From Nitrospiria bacterium (GTDB lineage: Bacteria > Nitrospirota > Nitrospiria > Nitrospirales > UBA8639): a stretch of DNA of 5,163 bases. Where the stretch lies: the NCBI GenBank assembly GCA_030430725.1, contig JAUIKP010000278.1, positions 1-5,163 of the forward strand. Direction: 5' to 3'. The notes beneath the pieces were generated by a model. It searched no databases. It was not told the DNA's origin and saw only the letters and a program-made list of their open reading frames with translations. The position numbers were made by a program, and so were the translations under genes. Positions 1-4,671 of the stretch are shown piece after piece. Each line of letters starts with the position of its first letter. Position 1 is the stretch's first letter.

Positions 1-526
1 AATGGCGGGTGTGTTAGCTGCCATGGGATTGCAAGTTTTGGAAGCGCAAATTATGACACTGAAGGATGGCACGGTGTGGGATGTGTTCTCGGTTCATGAT
101 TCAGATTATGAGGGGCCGCCATCTGCTGTGCGCCTAGAGGAGGTGGCCAAGGAAATTCATGAGGTCGTGGAGGGAAGACAATCAGTTCATCAATTGGTGA
201 AGCGACGACGGCGCATGGCCTTTGGTCGTCCCTTTCCTACAGGCCGGCATCCCACCGAAGTCCATATTGATCATGGGGTCTCGGATTCCTTTACGGTGAT
301 TGATGTGTTTGCCGATGACAAGCAAGGGTTGCTCTTTGTGATCGCGAAAACGCTGGTTCAATTGAATCTCTCAATTCATATGGCAAGAATCGGGACCAGG
401 TTAGATCAGGTGGCCGATGTCTTTTATGTGAGCAATTCTGAGGGAGAAAAAATTCTTTCCGGTGAAGAATGTGAAAAAATTCAACAGACTCTTCACGCCG
501 CTGTTGATCAATTTCTGGATGAATAA
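1..526 (+). CDS. glnD: PII uridylyltransferase/uridylyl-removing enzyme, C-terminal fragment (5' end outside window)
   Basis: This is the last 174 residues of GlnD, the bifunctional enzyme that uridylylates and de-uridylylates the PII nitrogen-signal protein in response to glutamine. Two ACT domains are visible. The first is cut by the window edge and ends around residue 65 (VLAAMGLQVLEAQIMTLKDG, then WDVFSV). A basic linker (KRRRRM) follows. The second, around residues 95-170, contains FTVIDVFADDKQGLLFVIAK and then SIHMARIGTRLDQVADVFYV. These segments align by eye with the E. coli GlnD C-terminus ([20 protein letters not shown] and ARITTIGERVEDLFII). In the family the ACT domains bind glutamine and control the N-terminal nucleotidyltransferase and HD domains, neither of which is in this window. 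The frame is open through the left edge, so the ATG at position 2 is internal and not the start. It ends in TAA at 524-526. I see no frameshift. Confidence 0.93.
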   Translation, partial: MAGVLAAMGLQVLEAQIMTLKDGTVWDVFSVHDSDYEGPPSAVRLEEVAKEIHEVVEGRQSVHQLVKRRRRMAFGRPFPTGRHPTEVHIDHGVSDSFTVIDVFADDKQGLLFVIAKTLVQLNLSIHMARIGTRLDQVADVFYVSNSEGEKILSGEECEKIQQTLHAAVDQFLDE

Positions 527-609
527 TGTAGGTTGTTTCTGTGTATTTGCACCATTTGCCGGCGTGGTGAGTTGTGGGAGATGGCATTGGCCTGGATTAG
601 GGTATTTCA

Positions 610-629
610 GCCAAAAGCCAGCCTTTGGC
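610..629. repeat. small inverted repeat downstream of glnD
   Basis: GCCAAA at 610-615 pairs with TTTGGC at 624-629, with an 8-base loop. It lies 84 bases after the glnD stop and could help end glnD transcription, but no T tract follows. A terminator role is therefore weakly supported. Confidence 0.35.
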
Positions 630-754
630 CCTTACGCATGGTCCCACGGCATCGAAAATTTAGTGCACGGGAGAGGGTTTCGGTTATGCCCTGATTGTCA
701 GGATTGGATATGAATGATTGACGGAATTGCCTGAAATCCCTTTTTAAGTTCACC

Positions 755-827
755 CGGTTTGGCCCCAGATTTATCCCAAACCGCTGAGAGGTGTAACCAA
801 TGTAATTCCACAGGAACGTTTGGGATA
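755..827. repeat. overlapping, mutually exclusive inverted repeats
   Basis: CGGTTTGG (755-762) is complementary to CCAAACCG (776-783) with a 13-base loop. TATCCCAAAC (772-781), which shares most of that right arm, is also perfectly complementary to GTTTGGGATA (818-827). The middle segment can pair with either side but not both, which is the geometry of an attenuator-like switch. On the minus strand it lies about 130-200 bases downstream of the zinc-ribbon stop. On the plus strand it lies about 230-300 bases downstream of glnD. No associated gene or T tract tells which strand, if either, is functional. Confidence 0.45.
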
Positions 828-956
828 TCGCCAAGAGATGAAAAGGGTTGTGCTTAGGTATTGGCCCATTTTGAATGTGTACCAGGGTCCGCCGTGGCTC
901 AGTGGTTACGATGTCCTCACCCCCTATTAAAAAATCTACTTTCGTCAAATAAAGCA

Positions 957-1130
957 TTAGAGGATCTTTTGGATGTGGTGGGCCTGCCGGTGGCCTCTGG
1001 TTTTGACCGACTCCCTGAGGACGGCTAGGGCCTGGGAAGTAATAGCAGATCCGCAATTCGTACAGCACCAAAAGGCTCCAGTTGGTGCAAGGGTACTGTT
1101 CTGGCATTGAGGGCAACGTTGGAATGACAT
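957..1130 (-). CDS. small zinc-ribbon protein (57 aa), function unknown
   Basis: A short protein with a four-cysteine zinc-ribbon pattern near its N-terminus: CPQC at residues 6-9 and CTNCG at residues 23-27, with an extra Cys at 22. The spacing (CxxC, 13 residues, CxxC) is typical of a rubredoxin-like or zinc-ribbon knuckle binding one zinc. A basic, probably helical tail of about 30 residues follows. I chose the ATG at 1130 because AAAGGA lies about 6 bases upstream. A TTG at 1163 in the same frame would add 11 residues (MTKITLRKEST) without a better ribosome site. It is the last gene of the leftward cluster, 213 bases after the PIN-TRAM stop. Such small zinc ribbons occur in many unrelated contexts, so no specific function is assigned. 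The Cys pattern and ribosome site make a real gene likely. Confidence 0.62.
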   Translation of the reverse strand: MSFQRCPQCQNSTLAPTGAFWCCTNCGSAITSQALAVLRESVKTRGHRQAHHIQKIL

Positions 1131-1159
1131 GGTTGATTCCTTTCTTAAGGTGATTTTGG

Positions 1160-1351
1160 TCAAAAGCCAGCATCAAAGAAAGTAGGGAGCCCAGGAGTGC
1201 GGATGGGCCCCCCACTAGTTAGGAGAAGGGAAGAGCCTTCTCCCGGATAGGCTGACAGTTTGGTTTGTGGAGACTTCCAGGTTAAAAAATACTGATGCTG
1301 TATCATAAGAACGTGTTTGGGTGGTTCTGCCATTTGTCCGTTTTCATCCAT
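1160..1351 (-). CDS. doubtful 63-aa reading frame overlapping the PIN-TRAM stop
   Basis: The frame starts at the ATG inside the last codons of the PIN-TRAM gene. The two share the 8 bases ATGGATGA, a geometry often seen in translationally coupled genes. A weak GGA lies about 5 bases upstream. The product begins MDENGQMAEPPKHVLMIQHQ and ends with a Pro/Gly-rich tail. I recognise no family, membrane segment or metal motif. The frame also contains a perfect 8-bp hairpin (1222-1243) in its second half, which is more typical of intergenic DNA. It fills the otherwise empty gap before the zinc-ribbon gene. Either it is a small coupled gene or the gap is simply an untranslated spacer. I lean slightly toward the latter. 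Confidence 0.22.
   Translation of the reverse strand: MDENGQMAEPPKHVLMIQHQYFLTWKSPQTKLSAYPGEGSSLLLTSGGPIRTPGLPTFFDAGF
1222..1243. repeat. perfect 8-bp hairpin between PIN-TRAM and zinc-ribbon genes
   Basis: GGAGAAGG (1222-1229) and CCTTCTCC (1236-1243) form a perfect stem with a 6-base loop. There is no T run on either side, so it is unlikely to be an intrinsic terminator. In the leftward transcript it lies about 90 bases before the zinc-ribbon start and could be an mRNA stability or processing structure. On the minus strand the right arm contains GGAGAAGG, so it also mimics a Shine-Dalgarno sequence, but no start codon follows at a suitable distance. Confidence 0.45.
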
Positions 1352-2513
1352 GATCTTCCACGAGGCTGTGAGTGTATCCGGAAATCACCTCCGAAATTTT
1401 GGAGGATGGTTGAAGGTTGACAAGCAAGGGAGAGGTTTTGGACTGTGGAGTTGAGAAAATCATTCTGCCGGTGCTGGTTTGCATGAATCGGGTCACCACC
1501 ACTTCAATTGCTTGCCCGACTAGAGTGGCACCGTGGTCGACGACCACCATCGTGCCATCATCAAGATGGGCAATCCCCTGCTCTTGCCCCTGCCCCTCTT
1601 TGTGAATGAAGACGCGTATGGTTTCTCCAGGCAATACCAAGGGGCGTAATTGGTATGTTAATTCATTCACGTTGAGAGATGGCACACCTTGAAGCGCCGC
1701 GACTTTTGCCAGATTCCAATCATTGGTTACGATCTTGGCTTCACGGTTTTTGGCTATTGCGATAAGTTGATGGTCAACTGCTGATATATCGGGTTCCCAA
1801 TCCTCGATTACCACCACTTCCATACCTGGCAGCTGCTGTAGTTGGGATAAAATATCCAATCCACGCTTCCCCTTGGTTCGTTTAGAGAGATGCGCCGAGT
1901 CTGCTAATGTCTGGAGTTCATGCAAAATAATTTTGGGAACAATGAAAGGACCTTCCAAAAAGCCTGTGGTGCAGAGTGGCAGTATTCGGCCATCGATAAT
2001 AGCGCTGGAATCCACCAACTTTTGAACGGTTTTCGATGGAGGTAGGGGAGTGTGGGGAGAGGAAACTTTCGGTAATTCCGCGACTGAGGTCGGCGACAGT
2101 GTCTTGGAGATGTCAATGCCGACCATCAGGCCTATATAGGGACAAAGAAGAAACACAGGCAACCCGATCGAGGGGTTAAGAGAAGATATCTGGAGCAGCC
2201 CCGTTCCCATCCCTATGATCAATACAAAACCGATCCCCGCCAAGGCAATGATGAGGCCGAGACTCCCTCCCATCAAGGTAGAGCGATGGCATGTTGTCAA
2301 AAGTCGTTCTACCCACAGAGCCAGGCAACCGATTGCCAAACCTGTGACTCCCCATAGAACAAGATCTGGAATGGCATCGGTCCATTGAGAGGGAGCCTGA
2401 GCAAGACCGGCATACATCCCCACGAATAGACATAAGAAGAGATATAGCCATTGGTGAATGGAAAGAAATAGCGTTTTTGAAACGGGGGATAACGCGGAAG
2501 CTGGCGCAATCAT
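1344..2513 (-). CDS. YacL-like membrane-anchored PIN-TRAM domain protein
   Basis: A 389-residue protein with the architecture of Bacillus YacL. Four probable membrane segments lie in the N-terminal third (about residues 15-35, 51-68, 82-104 and 115-133). A Pro/Ser-rich linker follows, then a PIN nuclease domain (about 165-290) and a TRAM domain (about 293-352, from LPGETIRVFI to GQAIEVVVTR). PIN acidic residues are all visible: Asp168 in VDSSAIIDGR, Glu199 in LHELQ, Asp247 in VDHQLI and Asp265 in TNDWNL. An active metal-dependent RNase fold is therefore plausible. TRAM is a small beta-barrel RNA-binding domain, so the protein presumably acts on RNA at the inner face of the membrane. Its substrate is unknown. 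The start is supported by GAAGGAG 7 bases upstream. It lies 52 bases after the peroxiredoxin-like gene on the same strand, so they are probably co-transcribed. In other bacteria this family often neighbours ispD, which is absent here. The C-terminal tail (about 354-389) has no recognised domain. Confidence 0.9.
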   Translation of the reverse strand: MIAPASALSPVSKTLFLSIHQWLYLFLCLFVGMYAGLAQAPSQWTDAIPDLVLWGVTGLAIGCLALWVERLLTTCHRSTLMGGSLGLIIALAGIGFVLIIGMGTGLLQISSLNPSIGLPVFLLCPYIGLMVGIDISKTLSPTSVAELPKVSSPHTPLPPSKTVQKLVDSSAIIDGRILPLCTTGFLEGPFIVPKIILHELQTLADSAHLSKRTKGKRGLDILSQLQQLPGMEVVVIEDWEPDISAVDHQLIAIAKNREAKIVTNDWNLAKVAALQGVPSLNVNELTYQLRPLVLPGETIRVFIHKEGQGQEQGIAHLDDGTMVVVDHGATLVGQAIEVVVTRFMQTSTGRMIFSTPQSKTSPLLVNLQPSSKISEVISGYTHSLVEDHG

Positions 2514-2527
2514 AGAGTGTCTCCTTC
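2514..2527 (-). promoter_or_regulatory. ribosome binding site of the PIN-TRAM gene
   Basis: On the minus strand GAAGGAG occupies 2527-2521 and is followed by 7 bases before the ATG at 2513. This strong site fixes the start and gives a protein whose first membrane segment begins soon after the N-terminus. Confidence 0.75.
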
Positions 2528-2565
2528 AAGGGTTGCCACGGAATTCGATTGATGGAGGAGGAGTT

Positions 2566-3093
2566 TCAGCCTGTTGAAACCTCAAATGATGAAGATTGTG
2601 GCAGAAAATGGTCGTTAGTTAGCCCGGATTTGAGACCATCGGCAGATCTCCGACAAAAATCACTTTCCGCAACCTCCAACACTGTGGTGATACCCCGGAG
2701 GTTCAGATCATGGAACAGGCGAAATTGCAGGCAGCAGCGATGGTCAAAAAATAATGTTTCGCATCGATGGGGCGGTAAGGAGGCTGAGAGATGCAGGGTA
2801 CGTCCCAAACGATTGAGGTGATCAGTCAAAAATGGAAGATTAAAGTCCTGAGGAGGGCGACCCCAGGAATTCCCAAGAAAGGCGTTGTCGGGGACTAAGA
2901 CCGCGAGCACGATCCCTCCTTCCTGAAACCGGTTGACCTGTTGTTCTAGCAACCAGGCATCGTTTTCAGTAAAGGCCGGTAAACAGCACAGCACAAGTTG
3001 GGTCCCCTGAAACGCTGTCAGGGGAAGGTGTTGCCATCTGCCTTTAAGCAAGCATGGGGTTTTCCGCATTGGTGCGCGTGTTCCGATCTTCAT
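2566..3093 (-). CDS. peroxiredoxin/AhpC-TSA-fold protein lacking the peroxidatic cysteine
   Basis: A 175-residue protein that follows the peroxiredoxin pattern in order. MKIGTRAP at residues 1-8 matches the VGDxAP start. A hydrophobic strand then runs into LVLCCLPAFTEND (33-45). AVLVPD (64-69) follows, then LPFLTD (86-91), where family members have FPLLSD. Last come Arg110 and LFFDHR (114-119), the usual R-x-TFxID strand. The motif that normally reads PxxFTxxC reads PAFTEND, so Asp45 sits where the peroxide-reactive Cys should be. Other cysteines (14, 36, 37, 111, 120, 121, 147) are not in that position. It may be a non-catalytic or regulatory thioredoxin-fold protein, or use a different Cys. 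The residues after about 145 have no family counterpart that I recognise. The ATG at 3093 is chosen because AAGGAGG lies 7 bases upstream. An in-frame ATG at 3150 has no ribosome site. First gene of the leftward cluster, behind a strong promoter with a Fur-like site. Confidence 0.72.
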   Translation of the reverse strand: MKIGTRAPMRKTPCLLKGRWQHLPLTAFQGTQLVLCCLPAFTENDAWLLEQQVNRFQEGGIVLAVLVPDNAFLGNSWGRPPQDFNLPFLTDHLNRLGRTLHLSASLPPHRCETLFFDHRCCLQFRLFHDLNLRGITTVLEVAESDFCRRSADGLKSGLTNDHFLPQSSSFEVSTG

Positions 3094-3100
3094 GCTGTTC

Positions 3101-3108
3101 CCTCCTTG
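3101..3108 (-). promoter_or_regulatory. Shine-Dalgarno sequence deciding the peroxiredoxin-like start
   Basis: The minus strand reads CAAGGAGG here, ending 7 bases before the ATG at 3093. It is close to the ideal anti-16S complement and rules in favour of this start over the ATG at 3150, which would add 19 residues with no peroxiredoxin similarity. Confidence 0.8.
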
Positions 3109-3157
3109 GTATTCAGTAAGCAATTCTTGGGGCTGATCATAACTCACCATGTTGTGT

Positions 3158-3193
3158 CTGGACTTTTCTGAGTATTCGGGTTGAAGTGTCCAG
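3158..3193 (-). repeat. 5' untranslated hairpin of the leftward cluster
   Basis: CTGGAC (3158-3163) pairs with GTCCAG (3188-3193). After two weak positions, TTC (3166-3168) pairs with GAA (3183-3185). The interrupted stem falls between the predicted transcription start (about 3239) and the ribosome site (3101). It could influence mRNA stability or translation. No known riboswitch class is recognised. Confidence 0.4.
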
Positions 3194-3220
3194 GTTTGTC
3201 TTGCTAATTTTCATGATTTT

Positions 3221-3239
3221 GATACCTACTATCATTTTC
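3221..3239 (-). promoter_or_regulatory. Fur-box-like operator
   Basis: The minus strand GAAAATGATAGTAGGTATC agrees with the classical 19-base Fur box GATAATGATAATCATTATC at 14 of 19 positions by hand count. The first two hexamers match at 5 of 6 each, and the last four bases TATC match exactly. It starts about 7 bases downstream of the -10 box, so it covers the expected transcription start. Fur commonly represses from that position when iron is plentiful. A related family member such as PerR is possible given the redoxin-type gene. The site is predicted from sequence only, and the host Fur consensus is unknown. Confidence 0.5.
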
Positions 3240-3245
3240 ATTTAT

Positions 3246-3273
3246 AGTATACAAAATGAGAAATAATTGTCAA
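3246..3273 (-). promoter_or_regulatory. sigma70-type promoter of the leftward cluster
   Basis: Minus strand: a perfect -35 TTGACA (3273-3268), a 16-base AT-rich spacer, then -10 TATACT (3251-3246, 5 of 6). Transcription should start near 3238-3240, giving a leader of about 146 bases before the peroxiredoxin-like ATG. It is the best promoter in the window. An inverted repeat TACTAT (3227-3232) / ATAGTA (3244-3249) overlaps the -10 and the Fur-like site and may be part of the same operator. Confidence 0.72.
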
Positions 3274-3312
3274 TAATGCTGATCCTCATATGAAAAAGAA
3301 TCAAATTAATGG

Positions 3313-3384
3313 AAAACAAGGCTGGGGCAATGCGAAAATCATGAGGAAGATATGGTGGACGAAAGACTTTGCCTTGTTGGTTTT
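3313..3384. repeat. long-range inverted repeat
   Basis: AAAACAAGGC (3313-3322) pairs with GCCTTGTT (3371-3378). After two extra bases it continues with TTTT (3381-3384). The core AACAAGGC/GCCTTGTT is a perfect 8 bp, and the spacer is 48 bases. It lies just upstream of the leftward promoter and contains no gene. It could be a small structured RNA or chance. Confidence 0.35.
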
Positions 3385-3661
3385 GATTTGAGTGAATGAA
3401 TAACTGGATGATTAGAAGGAATACCAGTTAGGTTTTCAAAACAAGTGGTCACAGCTGTGTTCTCCATCCAAACAGTCCCCATAATCCTGCACGTATTTTT
3501 TTCTTCTTTTTCGAACATTTCATATGTTGTCAGTGGGCCTGGCCCTATCTACTCCACTCTAAACATGTAATCCCTTGTAGCAGGATCACGGCATGACCGG
3601 GATGGTTGATTCACTCATGTCCGTTTCATCTTGAGGATTGAGTGAGATTAAAGTTGAGAAT

Positions 3662-3697
3662 GTGAAAACCTTTCGAATACCCAGCAAACGGTTTCAC
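3662..3697. repeat. bulged hairpin
   Basis: GTGAAAACC (3662-3670) and GGTTTCAC (3690-3697) form an 8-bp stem with one unpaired A and a 19-base loop. No reading frame or T tract is attached. A function is not apparent. Confidence 0.3.
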
Positions 3698-4096
3698 GAA
3701 AAATTCTTGCTTAAGGTATTGGGGTGCGCAAGGGAGCCACTTCCAGGATTCTTTTCACGCCATGGGTTACTCATTGACTGATCAGACCCTGATTGCGAAA
3801 AACCTTTCTCATTTTTTTTGTTCGTTTGGTTTCGACCCTGGCGTTAGAGCGTGGTTGCAACCGCCAATGGTGAAAATTTCAAAAGCAGGTTTTCGCACGT
3901 CGCCTTAAGATGGTGGAATACGGACACGTTACTGGGCCGTGTCTTTTGAGCCACCCCCCCCGACCTGTTTGTTTGAGAAGTTTGCCAATCAATACAGGAA
4001 TCGGCCGGGCAAAGGGGACGCATTGATTCAGGTCATACCTACAATGAAGGCCCGGTTAAAACCTTGTCACAGACTTGCCGCCAACATTTCCCATTC

Positions 4097-4192
4097 TTCA
4101 ACCCATACCAAATAGTCATATTGCCTTATGAGCAGTAGCCTTCTAGCCCATGCCCAAAAGCGGTTTGTGGTATCTGGTATGGGAGTGTTGAA
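4097..4192. repeat. inverted repeat CCCATACCA/TGGTATGGG
   Basis: CCCATACCA (4102-4110) is perfectly complementary to TGGTATGGG (4175-4183). The pairing resumes further out with TTCAA (4097-4101) against TTGAA (4188-4192), after four unpaired bases on the right. The arms enclose 64 bases with no gene. The right-arm core CTGGTATGG (4174-4182) is repeated directly at 4404-4412, just past the repeat element. This suggests that the two structures are connected or that one inserted beside the other. Confidence 0.45.
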
Positions 4193-4250
4193 TAAAACCA
4201 ATTTCCAAGGGCATATTGACCCACAGGCACGTTGCCTTTAAGAGGCCTCG

Positions 4251-4404
4251 GGACGGTTCAAAAAAGTTCGTCCAGCAAGGCTGCAGTCATTTTTGCGCGC
4301 AGAGCGTACTTCCAGTACGTGAGCACGGAACAATGGCGACCTGCCTGCGCGAAGCCGCTCCGGCGAAGGCAGGGAACACCGCTGGCGGCTTTTTTCAACA
4401 GCCC
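4251..4404. mobile_element. MITE/REP-like non-coding repeat element with imperfect terminal inverted repeats
   Basis: An element of about 154 bp bounded by imperfect inverted ends. The left end carries GGTTCAAAAAAGTTC and then GTCCAGC (4255-4276). The right end, read on the minus strand, carries TGTTGAAAAAAGCCGCCAGC (4400-4381). Inside are a short perfect hairpin, CGTACT (4305-4310) / AGTACG (4314-4319) with a 3-base loop, and a GC-rich stretch at 4341-4375 with CCTGC/GCAGG arms and a repeated GCGAAG. Reading frames crossing it on both strands look spurious and are not annotated. The pattern of A6/T6 ends around a structured core, with no transposase, fits a short element moved in trans or a REP-type repeat. 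It resembles, from memory, interspersed repeats in Nitrospira genomes, but copy number cannot be judged from one copy. Exact ends and target duplication are uncertain. Confidence 0.6.
4352..4395 (+). terminator. possible terminator-like structure within the repeat element
   Basis: AAGCCGC (4352-4358) pairs with GCGGCTT (4385-4391), and T continues to 4395. A GC stem followed by T resembles an intrinsic terminator on the plus strand, but the loop is long (26 bases) and no gene lies upstream. It may simply reflect the repeat's end structure, or insulate bfr from readthrough. Confidence 0.25.
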
Positions 4405-4545
4405 TGGTATGGCAAAGTAGATCAATGGTAGTCGTAACCTCGTTTGTTGAATGTGGATTAAAGGCCATGGCCTGATGTTGAGTTCTTCTTTCATTGAAGT
4501 TGATTTTGAGTTTCACTGATAGGTATTATGCATTAGGAATTTATA

Positions 4546-4575
4546 TTGACGTAAGTGGGTGAAGAAGCGGATAAT
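4546..4575 (+). promoter_or_regulatory. predicted bfr promoter
   Basis: TTGACG (4546-4551, 5 of 6 to the -35 consensus), an 18-base spacer and GATAAT (4570-4575, 5 of 6 to the -10). Transcription would begin near 4582, about 90 bases before the start codon. I looked for a Fur-like box here. The closest match, starting at 4519, has only about 9 of 19 positions, so direct Fur control is not supported. Confidence 0.55.
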
Positions 4576-4660
4576 ACTCATTCTAGCGACTGTTGCATCA
4601 AGTGACAGTGAGGCCCACAGAGGTCCCGCCTCTTACACGTCTTATTATTTTCTATTAAAA

Positions 4661-4665
4661 GGAGG
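4661..4665 (+). promoter_or_regulatory. bfr ribosome binding site
   Basis: GGAGG within AAAAGGAGGTG ends 6 bases before the ATG at 4672. It is strong and well spaced, which fixes the bfr start and predicts efficient translation. Confidence 0.85.
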
Positions 4666-4671
4666 TGTGCG

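Larger units (their letters stand above)
527..956. other. convergent intergenic region between glnD and the leftward cluster
   Basis: About 430 bases with no convincing gene on either strand. Reading frames that cross it have no recognisable motifs, and one long minus-strand frame conflicts with the zinc-ribbon gene. Both flanking genes end here, so terminators are expected. No classical GC-rich hairpin followed by a run of T is visible for glnD. What is present is a set of inverted repeats: 610-615 with 624-629, 690-694 with 698-702, 755-762 with 776-783, and 772-781 with 818-827. Just downstream of the zinc-ribbon stop, the minus strand carries a run of six T (complement of 929-934) without a strong preceding stem. 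Confidence 0.6.
3274..4250. other. long gene-free region
   Basis: Nearly 1 kb in which I find no convincing reading frame, tRNA, tmRNA or rRNA on either strand. Short translations around 3890-4080 contain no family I can name. Visible structures are an inverted repeat at 3313-3384, the palindrome CACAGCTGTG (3450-3459), a bulged hairpin at 3662-3697, a run of eight T (3812-3819), the palindrome GGTTGCAACC (3853-3862), a run of eight C (3954-3961), and a long-range inverted repeat at 4097-4192. The region may be decayed coding DNA, or hold an unrecognised small RNA. Confidence 0.55.
4405..4671 (+). other. upstream region of bfr
   Basis: About 270 bases between the repeat element and bfr. It contains the 12-base palindrome AGGCCATGGCCT (4462-4473), a plausible promoter (4546-4575), a leader of about 90 bases with short GAGGC/GCCTC complementarity (4610-4632 region), and the bfr ribosome site. 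No convincing small gene is present. Confidence 0.5.

Noticed and set aside
462..713. 83-residue plus-strand frame starting inside glnD
   Set aside because: It begins within the last ACT domain of glnD in another frame, has no good ribosome site and shows no family features. The CPDC near its end is an isolated motif.
612..1171. 11-base direct repeat CAAAAGCCAGC at 612-622 and 1161-1171
   Set aside because: It is a single short repeat with no structural context, and the second copy lies at the edge of a coding region. Chance is sufficient.
607..1215. 202-residue minus-strand open frame
   Set aside because: It has no recognisable domain and overlaps the zinc-ribbon gene in another frame. It also crosses the hairpin-rich intergenic region. 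Its length is probably fortuitous.
2549..2821. 90-residue plus-strand frame
   Set aside because: It is antisense to the peroxiredoxin-like gene, which has clear family motifs and a strong ribosome site.
3795..3820. Intrinsic terminator ending in the T8 run at 3812-3819
   Set aside because: No stable GC-rich stem precedes the T run, and there is no upstream gene on that strand.
4255..4276. tRNA T-arm-like GGTTCAA
   Set aside because: No acceptor or anticodon stems can be built around it. It belongs to the terminal repeat of the element.
4216..4516. Several 60-90-residue frames on both strands around the repeat element
   Set aside because: They run through terminal repeats and hairpins of a non-coding element. 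Overlapping frames on both strands of one repeat are a typical source of spurious hypothetical proteins.
4519..4537. Fur-like sequence upstream of bfr (GATAGGTATTATGCATTAG)
   Set aside because: Only about 9 of 19 positions agree with the Fur consensus, close to what AT-rich DNA gives by chance.
3274..4671. CRISPR array or phage attachment site
   Set aside because: No regularly spaced direct repeats, no tRNA gene and no integrase are visible.
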